In this document: piece after piece, positions 16,699 to 26,223 of the stretch
How the letters are laid out: the number at the start of each line of letters is the position of its first letter
How positions within the stretch are numbered: position 1 is the stretch's first letter
Assembly: GCF_032248695.1 (NCBI RefSeq)
Contig: NZ_JAVHXC010000003.1
Span: forward strand, 372,001 to 436,000
Reading direction: 5' to 3'
DNA: 64,000 nt
Source of the DNA: Dietzia sp032248695
Lineage (GTDB): Bacteria > Actinomycetota > Actinomycetes > Mycobacteriales > Mycobacteriaceae
Translations under genes and position numbers: made by a program
Notes under the pieces: model-generated
What the model was told of the DNA's origin: nothing
Seen by the model: the letters and a program-made list of their open reading frames with translations, nothing else
The model's database searches: none

Positions 16699-18195
16699 TC
16701 ACAGCTTTCCCTGGACGTTGGCGAGCATCCACTTGACGATCTTGATGTCGCGCGGCTTGCGGGTCATGGTCATCAGGTTCAGCGGCGCCGTGAACTTCTG
16801 CGCGGTGATGGCCTTGGGGCGGGCGAACTCCCGCAGGCCGTCGGCGCCGTGGATCCGGCCGAAGCCCGAGTCCCCCGAGCCACCGAACGGCAGCGCCGGG
16901 ATGCCGGCGAACGCCAGGAAGGAGTTGACCGACACCATCCCCACATCGAGCTTCTCCGCCAGGGCCAGGCCCCGCTTGCGGTCGCCGGTGAAGATCGAGC
17001 CGCCGAGCCCGTAGCTGCTGGCGTTGGCCTTCTCCACGGCCTCGTCCAGATCCACCACCGGGTTGATGACGACAGTGGGTCCGAACGTCTCCTCGGTGAC
17101 CGCGCTCGAGTCCTCGGGGACATCGACCAGCACGACCGGCTCGACGATCTTCTCGCCCACCGAGTCCTCGCCGCCCAGAACCGCCCTGCCCCCGCGGGCG
17201 ATCGCGTCCTTGACGTGCCGGCGGATGATGTCGACCTGCGACGGCAGGGTCATCGGACCGTAGCTCGACGCGACCGAATTGCCCGGCTTCAGCGCGCGGA
17301 CCTTGTCGGTGAACTTCTGGACGAACTCGTCCCGGACGTCCTGGTGGACGTAGATCCGCTCGACGCCCGCGCACGTCTGACCCGCGTTGCCCATCGCCCC
17401 GAACACCGCCTGGTCGGCCGCCGCGTCCAGGTCCGCGTCCCTGTCCACCAGTAGCGCGTCCTTGCCGCCGCCCTCGATCACGACCGGCGTGAGCGTCTCC
17501 GCACAGGCGGCCATGACCTTCCGACCCGTCGCGGCGGAACCGGTGAAGGCCAGCTTGTCGACCCCGGCCCGGCACAACGCCGCGCCGGTCGAGCCGTCGC
17601 CGGTGATCGTCTGGATGAGCGGCTGGGAGGCACCGAGCGAATCCCACACCTCGGCGAGCCACACGCCCACGCCCGGGGTGAGCTCACTCGGCTTGAACAC
17701 GACCGCGTTCCCGGCCGCCATCGCGTACGACAGGGTGCCCATCGGCGTGAACACCGGATAGTTCCACGGTCCGATCGCCCCGACCACGCCGTAGGGCTGG
17801 TACTCCACGTACGCCGCCTGGTTGGACATCAGCAACCCCGCGGACACCGGGCGCCGACGCAGGACCTTGTCGGCGTTCTTGGCCGCCCACTCCAGATGGC
17901 TCACGGCGAGCATGACCTCGAGTGTCGCGTCCTCGTCCGGCTTTCCGGTCTCGGCAGAGATCAACGACGCGAGTTCCTCGGCCCGGGAGGAGATGGCGCG
18001 CTTGTACTCCAGCAGCCACTCACGGCGTCCGCGCGGGCCCTGGTTGCGCCACCAGCGGGCGGCGGCCCGGGCCCGTTCGACGGCCAGCGCGACCTCCTCG
18101 GGGCCGGCGATCGGATACTCCGCGAGGACGGTGCCGTCACGCGGATCCAGGCTCGCGAAGGTGGGTCCCGTCTTGCTGGGCTCGGTGGTGGTCAT
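16699..18195 (-). CDS. Aldehyde dehydrogenase (NAD(P)-dependent)
   Basis: 498 residues, normal ALDH length. Oxidises an aldehyde to the acid. Catalytic Cys275 (GNAGQTCAG), general base Glu241 (VVIEGGGKDALL, slightly unusual where most have ELGGK), Asn145 (GPWNYP), the cofactor loop FTGSAATG and EETFGP are all present. It heads the leftward operon with the two DUF2236 genes. Its promoter faces the acyl-CoA dehydrogenase and includes the AT-rich motif at 18216-18231, about 20 bp from the start codon, a position where a bound repressor would block transcription or initiation. Confidence 0.93.
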   Translation of the reverse strand: MTTTEPSKTGPTFASLDPRDGTVLAEYPIAGPEEVALAVERARAAARWWRNQGPRGRREWLLEYKRAISSRAEELASLISAETGKPDEDATLEVMLAVSHLEWAAKNADKVLRRRPVSAGLLMSNQAAYVEYQPYGVVGAIGPWNYPVFTPMGTLSYAMAAGNAVVFKPSELTPGVGVWLAEVWDSLGASQPLIQTITGDGSTGAALCRAGVDKLAFTGSAATGRKVMAACAETLTPVVIEGGGKDALLVDRDADLDAAADQAVFGAMGNAGQTCAGVERIYVHQDVRDEFVQKFTDKVRALKPGNSVASSYGPMTLPSQVDIIRRHVKDAIARGGRAVLGGEDSVGEKIVEPVVLVDVPEDSSAVTEETFGPTVVINPVVDLDEAVEKANASSYGLGGSIFTGDRKRGLALAEKLDVGMVSVNSFLAFAGIPALPFGGSGDSGFGRIHGADGLREFARPKAITAQKFTAPLNLMTMTRKPRDIKIVKWMLANVQGKL

Positions 18196-18215
18196 GAGTG
18201 GTCCTTCCGCCTCAG

Positions 18216-18231
18216 ATCACATATATTTGAT
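18216..18231. promoter_or_regulatory. Operator-like motif, copy B (ALDH/acyl-CoA dehydrogenase promoter)
   Basis: ATCACATATATTTGAT, a 16-bp near-palindrome: it matches its own reverse complement at 14 of 16 positions. It is the best match to the motif shared with 12948-12967 and 4239-4254. Confidence 0.6.
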
Positions 18232-18319
18232 GTAGCGTACCGTGATACGTGCCACATTAGTGGACCGTGCCCGTTCCCGATACCCCACCGACCTCCACCC
18301 ACAGAAACTGAGGCGAGAA

Positions 18320-19462
18320 GTGTTCGACATCCTCACCGAAGAGCAGCGTGACTTCGCCAGATCCATCGATGACTTCTGCGCGCGCGAGGTCGGCAGCGTC
18401 GAGAAGAGGCGCGAGCTCACGACGGAGGGCGGCACCCACTCGCCCGAGATCTACTCCAAGATGGCCGACCTCGGCTGGCTCGGCCTGACCGTGCCCGAGC
18501 AGTACGGCGGCTCCGACGCCGGCGCGGTCGAACTGTGCCTGCTCCTCGAGCACCTCCTCAAGGGGATGGCCCCCATCGGCGGTATCGGCCCGACCCTCAT
18601 CACCGCCGCCGCCTATCAGAAATTCGGCAGCGAGGAACAGCGCCGGCGCGCCCTCGAGCTGGTCGTCAAGGGCGGCACCCTGTCCATCTCCATGTCCGAG
18701 CCCGGCGCCGGGTCCGACGTCGCGGCGCTGCGCTGCAGGGCCGAGCGCGACGGGGACGACTGGGTGATCAACGGCCAGAAGACGTGGTGCTCCAACGCCC
18801 ACTTCGCCGACCGTATCCTCCTCGTCGCCCGCACCGACTCCTCGGGCAAGAAGCACGAGGGCATCACCATGTTCGACGTGCCGGCCGGCATCGAGGGTCT
18901 GCAGATCACGGGCATCGAGACCATGGGCGGCAAAGAGGTCAACGACCTCTACTTCACCGACGTGCGCCTGCCCGCGGACTCCGTGGTCGGCGAGGTCGGC
19001 GGCGGCTGGAAGCAGCTCATGACCGGCCTCAACACCGAGCGCCTCATCCTGGCCGCCATGCAGCTCGGGGTCGCCCAGCGCGCCTTCGACGACTGCCTGG
19101 CGTTCATCAAGGAACGCGAGCAGTTCGGCCGTCCCGTGGGATCGTTCCAGGTCATCCGCCACCGCATGGCCGACCTCGCCACCGAGATCGAGGCCACCCG
19201 CCTCCTGATCTACGCGGTGGCCAGGAAGGTCGACGAGTCCGACCCGGCCGCCCTCTTCCCGCGCGAGGCGTCGATGGCCAAGCTCAAGGCGTCCGAGCTC
19301 AGCAAGCGCGTGACCCTCGAGTGCATGCAGTCGATGGGTGGCTACGGATACGCCACCGAATACGGCATGGAGCGCATGGTCCGGCAGGCCGTCGTCTCGA
19401 CCATCTACGGCGGCACCAACGAGGTCCAGCGCGACATCATCGGAAAGACCCTCGGGTTGTGA
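18320..19462 (+). CDS. Acyl-CoA dehydrogenase (FadE type)
   Basis: 380 residues from GTG 18320, chosen because GAGGCGAGA lies about 7 nt upstream and the protein then begins FDILTEEQRDFARS, the normal ACAD N-terminus; a longer frame from 18242 would start inside the promoter. FAD- and substrate-binding motifs are clear (ISMSEPGAGSDVAA, NGQKTWCSNA, CMQSMGGYGYATEYGMER). The Glu usually found in the C-terminal YEGTNEIQ is Gly364 (IYGGTNEVQ). Glu240 in GLNTERLILA occupies the place used by isovaleryl- and long-chain dehydrogenases, so that is probably the base. First gene of a rightward operon. Confidence 0.92.
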   Translation: MFDILTEEQRDFARSIDDFCAREVGSVEKRRELTTEGGTHSPEIYSKMADLGWLGLTVPEQYGGSDAGAVELCLLLEHLLKGMAPIGGIGPTLITAAAYQKFGSEEQRRRALELVVKGGTLSISMSEPGAGSDVAALRCRAERDGDDWVINGQKTWCSNAHFADRILLVARTDSSGKKHEGITMFDVPAGIEGLQITGIETMGGKEVNDLYFTDVRLPADSVVGEVGGGWKQLMTGLNTERLILAAMQLGVAQRAFDDCLAFIKEREQFGRPVGSFQVIRHRMADLATEIEATRLLIYAVARKVDESDPAALFPREASMAKLKASELSKRVTLECMQSMGGYGYATEYGMERMVRQAVVSTIYGGTNEVQRDIIGKTLGL

Positions 19463-19974
19463 GCGCGGCCGCCGCGACCGGCACAGGCGGCTCCGGGGCC
19501 GCGGCCGAGCTCGACCGGATCCGCGCACTGGAGGCCGTCCCGTCCGACCGGGTCGTCGCACTGTGGGACTCCCTGGCGCCCGTGCGCGTCGAAGACATCG
19601 CCGGCTCGCGTTGGCGGGGTACCGGCCTGGACACCGGTCACCCGATGTACGGCACCCTCGGGACCATGCGGTGGTGGGGCAAGGACTTCACCCACGCGCG
19701 CAAGGTCGATCCCATCCTCGTCACCGACGACGCCGGCGGGATCGTCGCCGACACCACCGCGACCGGGGGCGGGGGGGCCTCACTGTGGGAGGTCACCTTC
19801 CGGGGCCGCCCGACCGCCTCGATGGTGTACGACCGACTGCCGGTGATCGACCACTTCGCCGTCGTCGACACCGGCCCGGACGGCCGCCCGGCGACGCTGC
19901 TCGCGGTGATGAACGGACGCGGCACGCTCCACGAGGGCGAGCACTTCTGGTTCGTGCTCGAGCGCGACGGCTGA
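19459..19974 (+). CDS. GXWXG/DUF4334 domain protein
   Basis: 171 residues from GTG 19459, overlapping the acyl-CoA dehydrogenase stop (GTGA), so translation is coupled. The GXWXG motif is present as GSRWRGTGLDTGH and the DUF4334 part as TMRWWGKDF and VYDRLPVIDHF, ending in an NGRGTLHEGEHFWFVLER strand set. The family is a predicted small beta-rich ligand-binding or hydratase-like protein of unknown function that often sits beside lipid-metabolism genes in actinobacteria. The N-terminal 20 residues are Ala/Gly-rich and probably disordered. Confidence 0.85.
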   Translation: MSAAAATGTGGSGAAAELDRIRALEAVPSDRVVALWDSLAPVRVEDIAGSRWRGTGLDTGHPMYGTLGTMRWWGKDFTHARKVDPILVTDDAGGIVADTTATGGGGASLWEVTFRGRPTASMVYDRLPVIDHFAVVDTGPDGRPATLLAVMNGRGTLHEGEHFWFVLERDG

Positions 19975-20047
19975 TCGCGCGCCGGCACCGGGGTCCCGCT
20001 CCCCTCACCGGGTGCGGGGCCCCGGACCCGACCGCACAATGGGACGC

Positions 20048-20848
20048 ATGACCCCGAGCACCGACCGCCCGGTCCGCATCGCCGTCCAGCTGCAGCCGCA
20101 GCACACCCCCGACTACGCACGACTGCGCGACGCCGTCTCCCGCTCCGAGGACGCCGGCGTCGACGTGGTCTTCAACTGGGACCACTTCTTCCCCCTGTAC
20201 GGCGATCCCGACGGCGCCCACTTCGAGTGCTGGACGCTCCTCGCGGCGTGGGCCGAGCAGACCGAACGCGTCGAACTCGGCGCCCTGGTCACCTGCAACA
20301 GCTACCGCAACCCCGACCTGCTGGCGGACATGGCGCGGACCGTCGACCACATCTCGGGCGGCCGCCTCATCCTGGGCCTCGGCAGCGGCTGGTTCGAGCG
20401 CGATTACGCCGAGTACGGCTACGACTTCGGCACCAAGGGGTCGCGTCTCGACGACCTCGGCGACTCGCTCGAGCGGATCGAGCAGCGGTTCGCCGCGCTC
20501 ACCCCCGCGCCGACCCGAGACATCCCCGTCCTGCTCGGGGGCGGCGGCGAGAAGAAGACGCTGCGGCATGTGGCGCGGCACGCCGACATCTGGCACTCGT
20601 TCGTGGACGTGGAGACCTACCGCCACAAGTCCGCCGTCCTGGCCGGTCACTGCGCCGACGTGGGGCGCGATCCGGCCGAGATCGAACGGTCCACGGAGAT
20701 CGGCGGCGCCAGCACCCCGGACGAGGCGCGCCGCCTGGCCGACGACCTGCACGCGGAAGGCGTCACCCTGTTCACCGTGGGGCTCAACGGCCCGGACTAC
20801 CCGCTGGATCTGGTCGAGTCGCTGGTCGCCTGGCGCGACGGCCGCTGA
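20048..20848 (+). CDS. LLM class F420-dependent oxidoreductase
   Basis: 266 residues from ATG 20048. The luciferase-like monooxygenase barrel is seen in IAVQLQPQHTPDYARLRDAVSRSEDAGVD-like opening segments, DHFFPLYGDPDG, GALVTCNSYRNPDLLADMA, the ISGGRLILGLGSGWFERDY motif and PVLLGGGGEKKTL. Actinobacterial members with this form use coenzyme F420 rather than FMN. It follows the DUF4334 gene by 73 bp and is the last gene before a repeat-rich convergent gap. Substrate unknown; co-location suggests lipid or steroid redox. Confidence 0.85.
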   Translation: MTPSTDRPVRIAVQLQPQHTPDYARLRDAVSRSEDAGVDVVFNWDHFFPLYGDPDGAHFECWTLLAAWAEQTERVELGALVTCNSYRNPDLLADMARTVDHISGGRLILGLGSGWFERDYAEYGYDFGTKGSRLDDLGDSLERIEQRFAALTPAPTRDIPVLLGGGGEKKTLRHVARHADIWHSFVDVETYRHKSAVLAGHCADVGRDPAEIERSTEIGGASTPDEARRLADDLHAEGVTLFTVGLNGPDYPLDLVESLVAWRDGR

Positions 20849-20884
20849 CAACGCCTCGGCCCCCGCTCGCACCGAACCCGCGAA

Positions 20885-20927
20885 CCCCCGGGCCCCGGGC
20901 CCCGGGCCCCGGGCCCCGGGCCCCGGA
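20885..20927. repeat. Heptanucleotide CCCCGGG tandem array
   Basis: About five perfect 7-bp units of CCCCGGG form a self-complementary GC-only tract just after the LLM gene, at the left edge of the repeat cluster. Confidence 0.85.
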
Positions 20928-20928
20928 A

Positions 20929-20996
20929 ATCCGCTACCCCGCCTCGGGATCCGCTACTCCTACGAGGGTGGCGGATCCGGATTCCGGGTAGCGGAT
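20929..20996. repeat. ATCCGCTAC / GTAGCGGAT intergenic element, copy 1
   Basis: Two direct ATCCGCTAC copies (20929-20937, 20949-20957) face one imperfect (20968-20976, GTGGCGGAT) and one perfect (20988-20996) GTAGCGGAT copy. The arms can pair into a hairpin in the gap between convergent genes. The same nonamer recurs at 47965-48108. Confidence 0.8.
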
Positions 20997-21004
20997 GTGG
21001 GTCG

Positions 21005-21046
21005 CAACGGCTGGCGACGGCAACGGCTGACGGCGGGCAACGGCTG
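21005..21046. repeat. CAACGGCTG triplicate
   Basis: CAACGGCTG occurs at 21005-21013, 21021-21029 and 21038-21046, spaced 16-17 bp, next to the ATCCGCTAC element. Confidence 0.7.
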
Positions 21047-21092
21047 ACGGCCCGCGGCAGCCGAGGCGGACCACAGAGCCGAGCGCGCCGCC

Positions 21093-21422
21093 TCAGCCGG
21101 CGCGGACCGCCCTGTCGACCCTCCGCCACGTGCGGAACGTGAACCACGACGCCACGAGCATTAACACCAGCACCAGCGACGCGAAGATCGACGGCCGGCC
21201 CGTGACGATGAGGCCCGCCGCGTTGACCAGCGCGAGCACCGTGAAGAACGCGACGAACCCGCCGATCACCTCGAGCCGCTGGCGGGCGGCCAGCACGTCG
21301 GAGCCGCTGCGCCCCCGCACCACCCGGTCGGCGCCGCCGGAGGGGCTCGCGCCATCGGAGGGGCGGGCGCCATCGGAGGGGCTGGCGCCATCGGACCGAT
21401 CGGCACTGTCCCTGCGCGTCAT
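21093..21422 (-). CDS. Small two-helix membrane protein, function unknown
   Basis: 109 residues, starting 5 bp after the permease stop, so it is probably the last gene of the sugar ABC operon. The first 35 residues are a hydrophilic repeat (DGASPSDGARPSDGASPSGG). Two transmembrane segments follow: about 52-72 (VIGGFVAFFTVLALVNAAGL) and 78-96 (SIFASLVLVLMLVASWF), then a basic C-terminus. Not recognised as any named family; a similar protein encoded after LpqY-SugABC-like genes would support a transport-related role. Confidence 0.7.
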   Translation of the reverse strand: MTRRDSADRSDGASPSDGARPSDGASPSGGADRVVRGRSGSDVLAARQRLEVIGGFVAFFTVLALVNAAGLIVTGRPSIFASLVLVLMLVASWFTFRTWRRVDRAVRAG

Positions 21423-21427
21423 GCCGG

Positions 21428-22375
21428 TCAGCTCTTGAGGCCACCGGCGGTGAGGCCGGAGATGATGCGCCGCTGGAAGAGCAGCACCATGATCACCAGC
21501 GGCACGGTGACGAGCGCGCCGGCGGCCATGATCGCCGCGTGCGGCGGGATGTACGGGTTGACGCCGGAGAAGCGGGCGATCGCCACGGTGACGGGTTCGG
21601 TCGCGGTGGTCGACAGCTGCTGCGAGAGGATGAACTCATTCCACGTGATGATGAACGCGAGGATCGCCGTGGTGAACAGCGCCGGCGCGGCCAGCGGCAG
21701 GATGATCTTGATGAACGCCTGCCCGCGGGTGGCGCCGTCCACGCGGGCGGCCTCCTCGAGCTCCCACGGCAGGTCGTTGAAGAACGACGTGAGCGTGTAG
21801 ATCGTCAGCGGCAGGGCGAACGAGATGTTGGGGATGATCAGCGCCTGATACGTGCCGATCCAGCCGATGTCGGTGAACAGCTGGAACAGCGGGGTCACCA
21901 GCGCGACGCCGGGGAACATGGACGCCGCCAGAATGAGGCCGGTGACGAAGAACTTGCCGCGGAAGTCGACGCGGGCGAGTGCGTAGGCGGTGAAGACGCC
22001 GAAGGTCAGCGCGAGGGCGGTGGTGACCGAGCTGATGATCACCGAGTTGATGATCGCGCCGAGGAAGTTGTTGCCGCCGTCGGTGGACAGCGCCTCGCGG
22101 AAGTTGTCGAGGGTGACGTTGGACGGCAGGGGGCTGGCGGAGAACACGAACCGGTTGTCGCGGAACGCGGTGACGAGCATCCAGTAGAACGGCGCGAGCC
22201 CCCAGATGAGGATGAGGAGCGCGCCGACGTAGGTGCCCGCGGTGCGGCCGAACGGCTTGCGCGGGGGCTTGAGGTCACCGTCGTCGGGGCGACGGTGGGG
22301 GCCGGGGGTCGACGACGACGAGGAGGTCGGCGGCGTGGTCGGCGAGGTACTGGGGTCAGGCACTCGGTGGCTCAC
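21428..22375 (-). CDS. Carbohydrate ABC transporter permease, SugB/MalG-like
   Basis: 315 residues from GTG 22375, overlapping the stop of the partner permease (GTGA). Six transmembrane segments and the EAA loop that docks the ATPase (EEAARVDGATRGQAFIKIILP) are present, and the C-terminus ends LTAGGLKS as in MalG/SugB proteins. The N-terminal 45 residues are a Ser/Thr/Pro-rich cytosolic tail before the first helix. With its partner it forms the channel of a disaccharide importer. Confidence 0.92.
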   Translation of the reverse strand: MSHRVPDPSTSPTTPPTSSSSSTPGPHRRPDDGDLKPPRKPFGRTAGTYVGALLILIWGLAPFYWMLVTAFRDNRFVFSASPLPSNVTLDNFREALSTDGGNNFLGAIINSVIISSVTTALALTFGVFTAYALARVDFRGKFFVTGLILAASMFPGVALVTPLFQLFTDIGWIGTYQALIIPNISFALPLTIYTLTSFFNDLPWELEEAARVDGATRGQAFIKIILPLAAPALFTTAILAFIITWNEFILSQQLSTTATEPVTVAIARFSGVNPYIPPHAAIMAAGALVTVPLVIMVLLFQRRIISGLTAGGLKS

Positions 22376-23358
22376 CGGATCTCCTCCTTCTTGCCGGTGC
22401 GATCCTCCACGACGTTCGCCCCGAGGAATTTCACCATGATGTACGCGACGGCGAAGACCAGCAGGAACACGAGTGTCGAGATCGCGGAGGCGCTGTTGAA
22501 GTTGCCCATCCTCATCTCGTTGACCACGAGCATGGACACGGTCGCGGTGGGCGAGTTGGAGTTGGCCGAGACCAGGATGACGGGCAGGTCGTACATGCGC
22601 AGGGCGTCGAGGGTGCGGAACAGGACCGCCACCATGAGCGCCGGCCGGACCAGCGGCAGGGTGATGCGGACGAACTGCTGCCACCGGGTGGCGCCGTCGA
22701 CGCGGGCGGCCTCGTAGACGTCGCCCGGGATCATCTGCAGGCCGGCGAGGATGAGCAGGGCCATGAACGGCGCGGTCTTCCACACGTCGGCCACGATGAT
22801 CGCCACGCGGGCGTAGAACGGGTCGGTGGTCCAGGCGATGTTCGTGCCGAGGATCGTGTTGGCGATGCCGTTGGGGTCGAAGATGAACGCCCACAGCTTG
22901 GCGGTGACGGCGGTGGGGATGGCCCACGGGACCAGCACCGCGGCGCGCAGCAGGGACCGCCCCCATATGCTCTTGCCCATGATCACGGCCATCGCGAAGC
23001 CGAGCACGGTCTCGAGCGAGACGGTGGTGACCGTGAAGAACAGGGTGTTGCCCATGGCGGGCCAGAAGTCGGTGGACGAGACACCGTCGGGGCACGTGAC
23101 GGTCCCGCCGCCGGGGGCCGGGCAGGCCTGGGTGAGCCAGTAGAGATAGTGCTGGAAGCCGGCGAACCCACCGGCGGTGAACATGCCCGTGGCGGGGTCG
23201 AGGCCGCGGTCGGCCATGAAGGACAGGTAGACCGCGCGGACGATCGGGTAGCCGATCACCACCGCGAGGATGATCAGGGCGGGGCCCACCATCCACACCG
23301 GTCGCCAGTCGAACTTCTTCGCCACCAGCGGAGCCGGGGACTTCTCGCTCGTCGTCAT
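22372..23358 (-). CDS. Carbohydrate ABC transporter permease, SugA/MalF-like
   Basis: 328 residues from ATG 23358. Membrane permease with the EAA loop YEAARVDGATRWQQFVRITLPL. An extracellular loop between the first two helices contains two cysteines (ACPAPGGGTVTCPDG), possibly a disulfide. It lies 100 bp downstream of the solute-binding lipoprotein gene and is coupled to the SugB-like gene. An upstream in-frame start exists but would read through the intergenic gap. Confidence 0.92.
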   Translation of the reverse strand: MTTSEKSPAPLVAKKFDWRPVWMVGPALIILAVVIGYPIVRAVYLSFMADRGLDPATGMFTAGGFAGFQHYLYWLTQACPAPGGGTVTCPDGVSSTDFWPAMGNTLFFTVTTVSLETVLGFAMAVIMGKSIWGRSLLRAAVLVPWAIPTAVTAKLWAFIFDPNGIANTILGTNIAWTTDPFYARVAIIVADVWKTAPFMALLILAGLQMIPGDVYEAARVDGATRWQQFVRITLPLVRPALMVAVLFRTLDALRMYDLPVILVSANSNSPTATVSMLVVNEMRMGNFNSASAISTLVFLLVFAVAYIMVKFLGANVVEDRTGKKEEIR

Positions 23359-23458
23359 CTCGCCGCTTCCTCGCCGGGTGCGCCACACCCTGTCAGGGAG
23401 ACCGCTGGGCCCCGGGATCACTCCCGGGGCCCACCGGCGTCGTTCAGAAGAGGGCTCG

Positions 23459-24727
23459 TCACTGAGCCTGTTCGATCGCCGCGCTCATGTCGGTGAGCGC
23501 CTGCTCGACGGTCTTCTCGTCCTTCAGGGCCGCGAAGGTGTTGTCCTGGATGGCCTTGGACAGGGCGGGGTAGAACGGCGAGACCGGACGCGGCTGGGCG
23601 TTGTCCAGCGCCGCCTTCAGCGCCTCCATGTAGGGGAACTGCTCCTGCAGTGCGGCGTCGTCGTAGATCGAGGACAGCACCGGCGGGAAGGACTCCTGGG
23701 CGAAGCCCATCTGGACGTCCTCGGAGACGAGGAACTCGAGGAACGCCTTGGCCGTGGCCTTGTTCTCGGAGTAGACGTTGATGCCGTTGTTGTAGCCGCC
23801 GAGGACCGACTTGCCCGGGCCGTCCGGCCCGAGGATCGGCGCCACGTCGAACTTGTCCACGACCTCGGAGGTCGGGTCGGTCTGGCCCGAGTCGTACATG
23901 TACGGCCAGTTGTAGGCGTACATGGTGCGGCCGCCCAGGAACGCCTGCGCGGTCTGCTCCTCCGTGAAGCTGTCGGACTTCATCGCCACGACGTCGTTCT
24001 TGTAGGCGTCGACGAGCGCGGTGAGGCCGGCGCGGGTCTCCTCGCTGTCCAGCTCGGGAGTCTGGCCGTCGTCGCCGACGATGTTGCCGCCCCAGCTGTG
24101 GATGAACTGCGTGGCCGCGACGGTCAAGCCCTCGTACTGCTTGAGCTGCAGGTTGACGCAGTCGATCGCGGCCTCGACGGCCGCGCTGCAGGACTCGACG
24201 AGCTCGCCCCAGTTGGCGGGGGCCTCCGGCTGGAGGTCCGTGCGGTAGTAGAGCAGCTGGGCGTTGGTGTTCTGCGGCACGGCGTACAGGGTGCCGTTGT
24301 AGGTCGCCGAGTCGACGGCGGCCTCGATCAGCCCGCTCGTGTCGACCTCGGTCTCACCCTCGATCGGCTGGAGCCAGCCGTTGGCCGCGAAGTACGCGGT
24401 GTCGGTGACGTCGAGCGCGAACACGTCGTACTCGCCGCTCTCCGTCTGCAGCGACTGCACGAGGGTGTCGCGCTGGCCGTCCTGCTCGGCGGGCAGCTCG
24501 TGGAGGGTGACCTCCTGGTCCGGGTTCTCCGCGTTCCACTGCTCGATGACGGGGCGCAGCTTGTCCGTGTCATTGCTGCCCATCGCGAACGTGATGGGCC
24601 CGACGCCCGAGGTACCGGCACTCGCCTGCTCGCTGTCCTCCCCGCCCCCGGAGGAACAACCCGCGGCGACCACCGCGACGATGGAGGCGGCCGCCGCCGC
24701 CTTGAGGAACCTGCCGTGAACGGCCAT
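23459..24727 (-). CDS. Sugar-binding lipoprotein, LpqY/ThuE-like
   Basis: 422 residues from ATG 24727 with a strong AGGAGAGAG ribosome site. A lipoprotein signal ends in VVAAGC (Cys24), followed by a Gly/Ser/Glu linker. The mature part is an extracytoplasmic solute-binding protein of the trehalose/maltose cluster (YDVFALDVTDTAYFAANGWLQP, LYAVPQNTNAQLLYYRTD, PRPVSPFYPALSKAIQ). It delivers sugar to the two permeases. In mycobacteria the corresponding LpqY recycles trehalose released during mycolate transfer. The sugar specificity here is inferred. Confidence 0.9.
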   Translation of the reverse strand: MAVHGRFLKAAAAASIVAVVAAGCSSGGGEDSEQASAGTSGVGPITFAMGSNDTDKLRPVIEQWNAENPDQEVTLHELPAEQDGQRDTLVQSLQTESGEYDVFALDVTDTAYFAANGWLQPIEGETEVDTSGLIEAAVDSATYNGTLYAVPQNTNAQLLYYRTDLQPEAPANWGELVESCSAAVEAAIDCVNLQLKQYEGLTVAATQFIHSWGGNIVGDDGQTPELDSEETRAGLTALVDAYKNDVVAMKSDSFTEEQTAQAFLGGRTMYAYNWPYMYDSGQTDPTSEVVDKFDVAPILGPDGPGKSVLGGYNNGINVYSENKATAKAFLEFLVSEDVQMGFAQESFPPVLSSIYDDAALQEQFPYMEALKAALDNAQPRPVSPFYPALSKAIQDNTFAALKDEKTVEQALTDMSAAIEQAQ

Positions 24728-24921
24728 GCGCTCTCTCCTACTGTCGTGTCTCGACTCCCGTCGGCGCGCGCCGGCGGGCAGCTGATCGACGTCGGCTGTG
24801 ACGCGGATCTCACTGAGGACCTGCTGAGCGTAACCCACGACGCGGTGGTGGCGCGGGACCACGGGCGGGATCGGCCGGGTCGTCACCACCGCCACGCGTG
24901 GTTCACGCAGGCGAGGTCACA

Positions 24922-24948
24922 GCGTTAACTGTAACAACAACAGATGTT
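24922..24948. promoter_or_regulatory. AT-rich promoter/operator patch before the lipoprotein gene
   Basis: An AT-rich patch with GTTAACTGTAACAACAACAG followed by ATGTTG lies in the 236-bp gap between the ATPase gene and the lipoprotein gene. CAACA and TGTTG form a short inverted pair. It suggests that the lipoprotein and permeases have their own regulated promoter. Confidence 0.4.
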
Positions 24949-24963
24949 GCGCGGCGTGACGGT

Positions 24964-26019
<1,056 letters not shown>

Positions 26020-26223
26020 GAGCGGGTCTTTCCCTTCACCGGCAGGAACGTGCCGGACGATCCGAGATAGAGGGTGGACACGACGACTGTAGCGGCCCGC
26101 GCCGGAGTTCACCGGCGCTGTGCCCACAGTTCATCCGCGCGTTCACCGGGCGCGGCCGTCCGGTGGTTCCGCCCACCTACCGTCGCAGCGTCCGATGAGC
26201 CGTATGTCTTCAGGGAGACCCGA

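Noticed and set aside
18242..18319. Longer N-terminus of the acyl-CoA dehydrogenase
   Set aside because: The GTG at 18320 has a good ribosome site and begins the conserved domain; the extra part overlaps the promoter.
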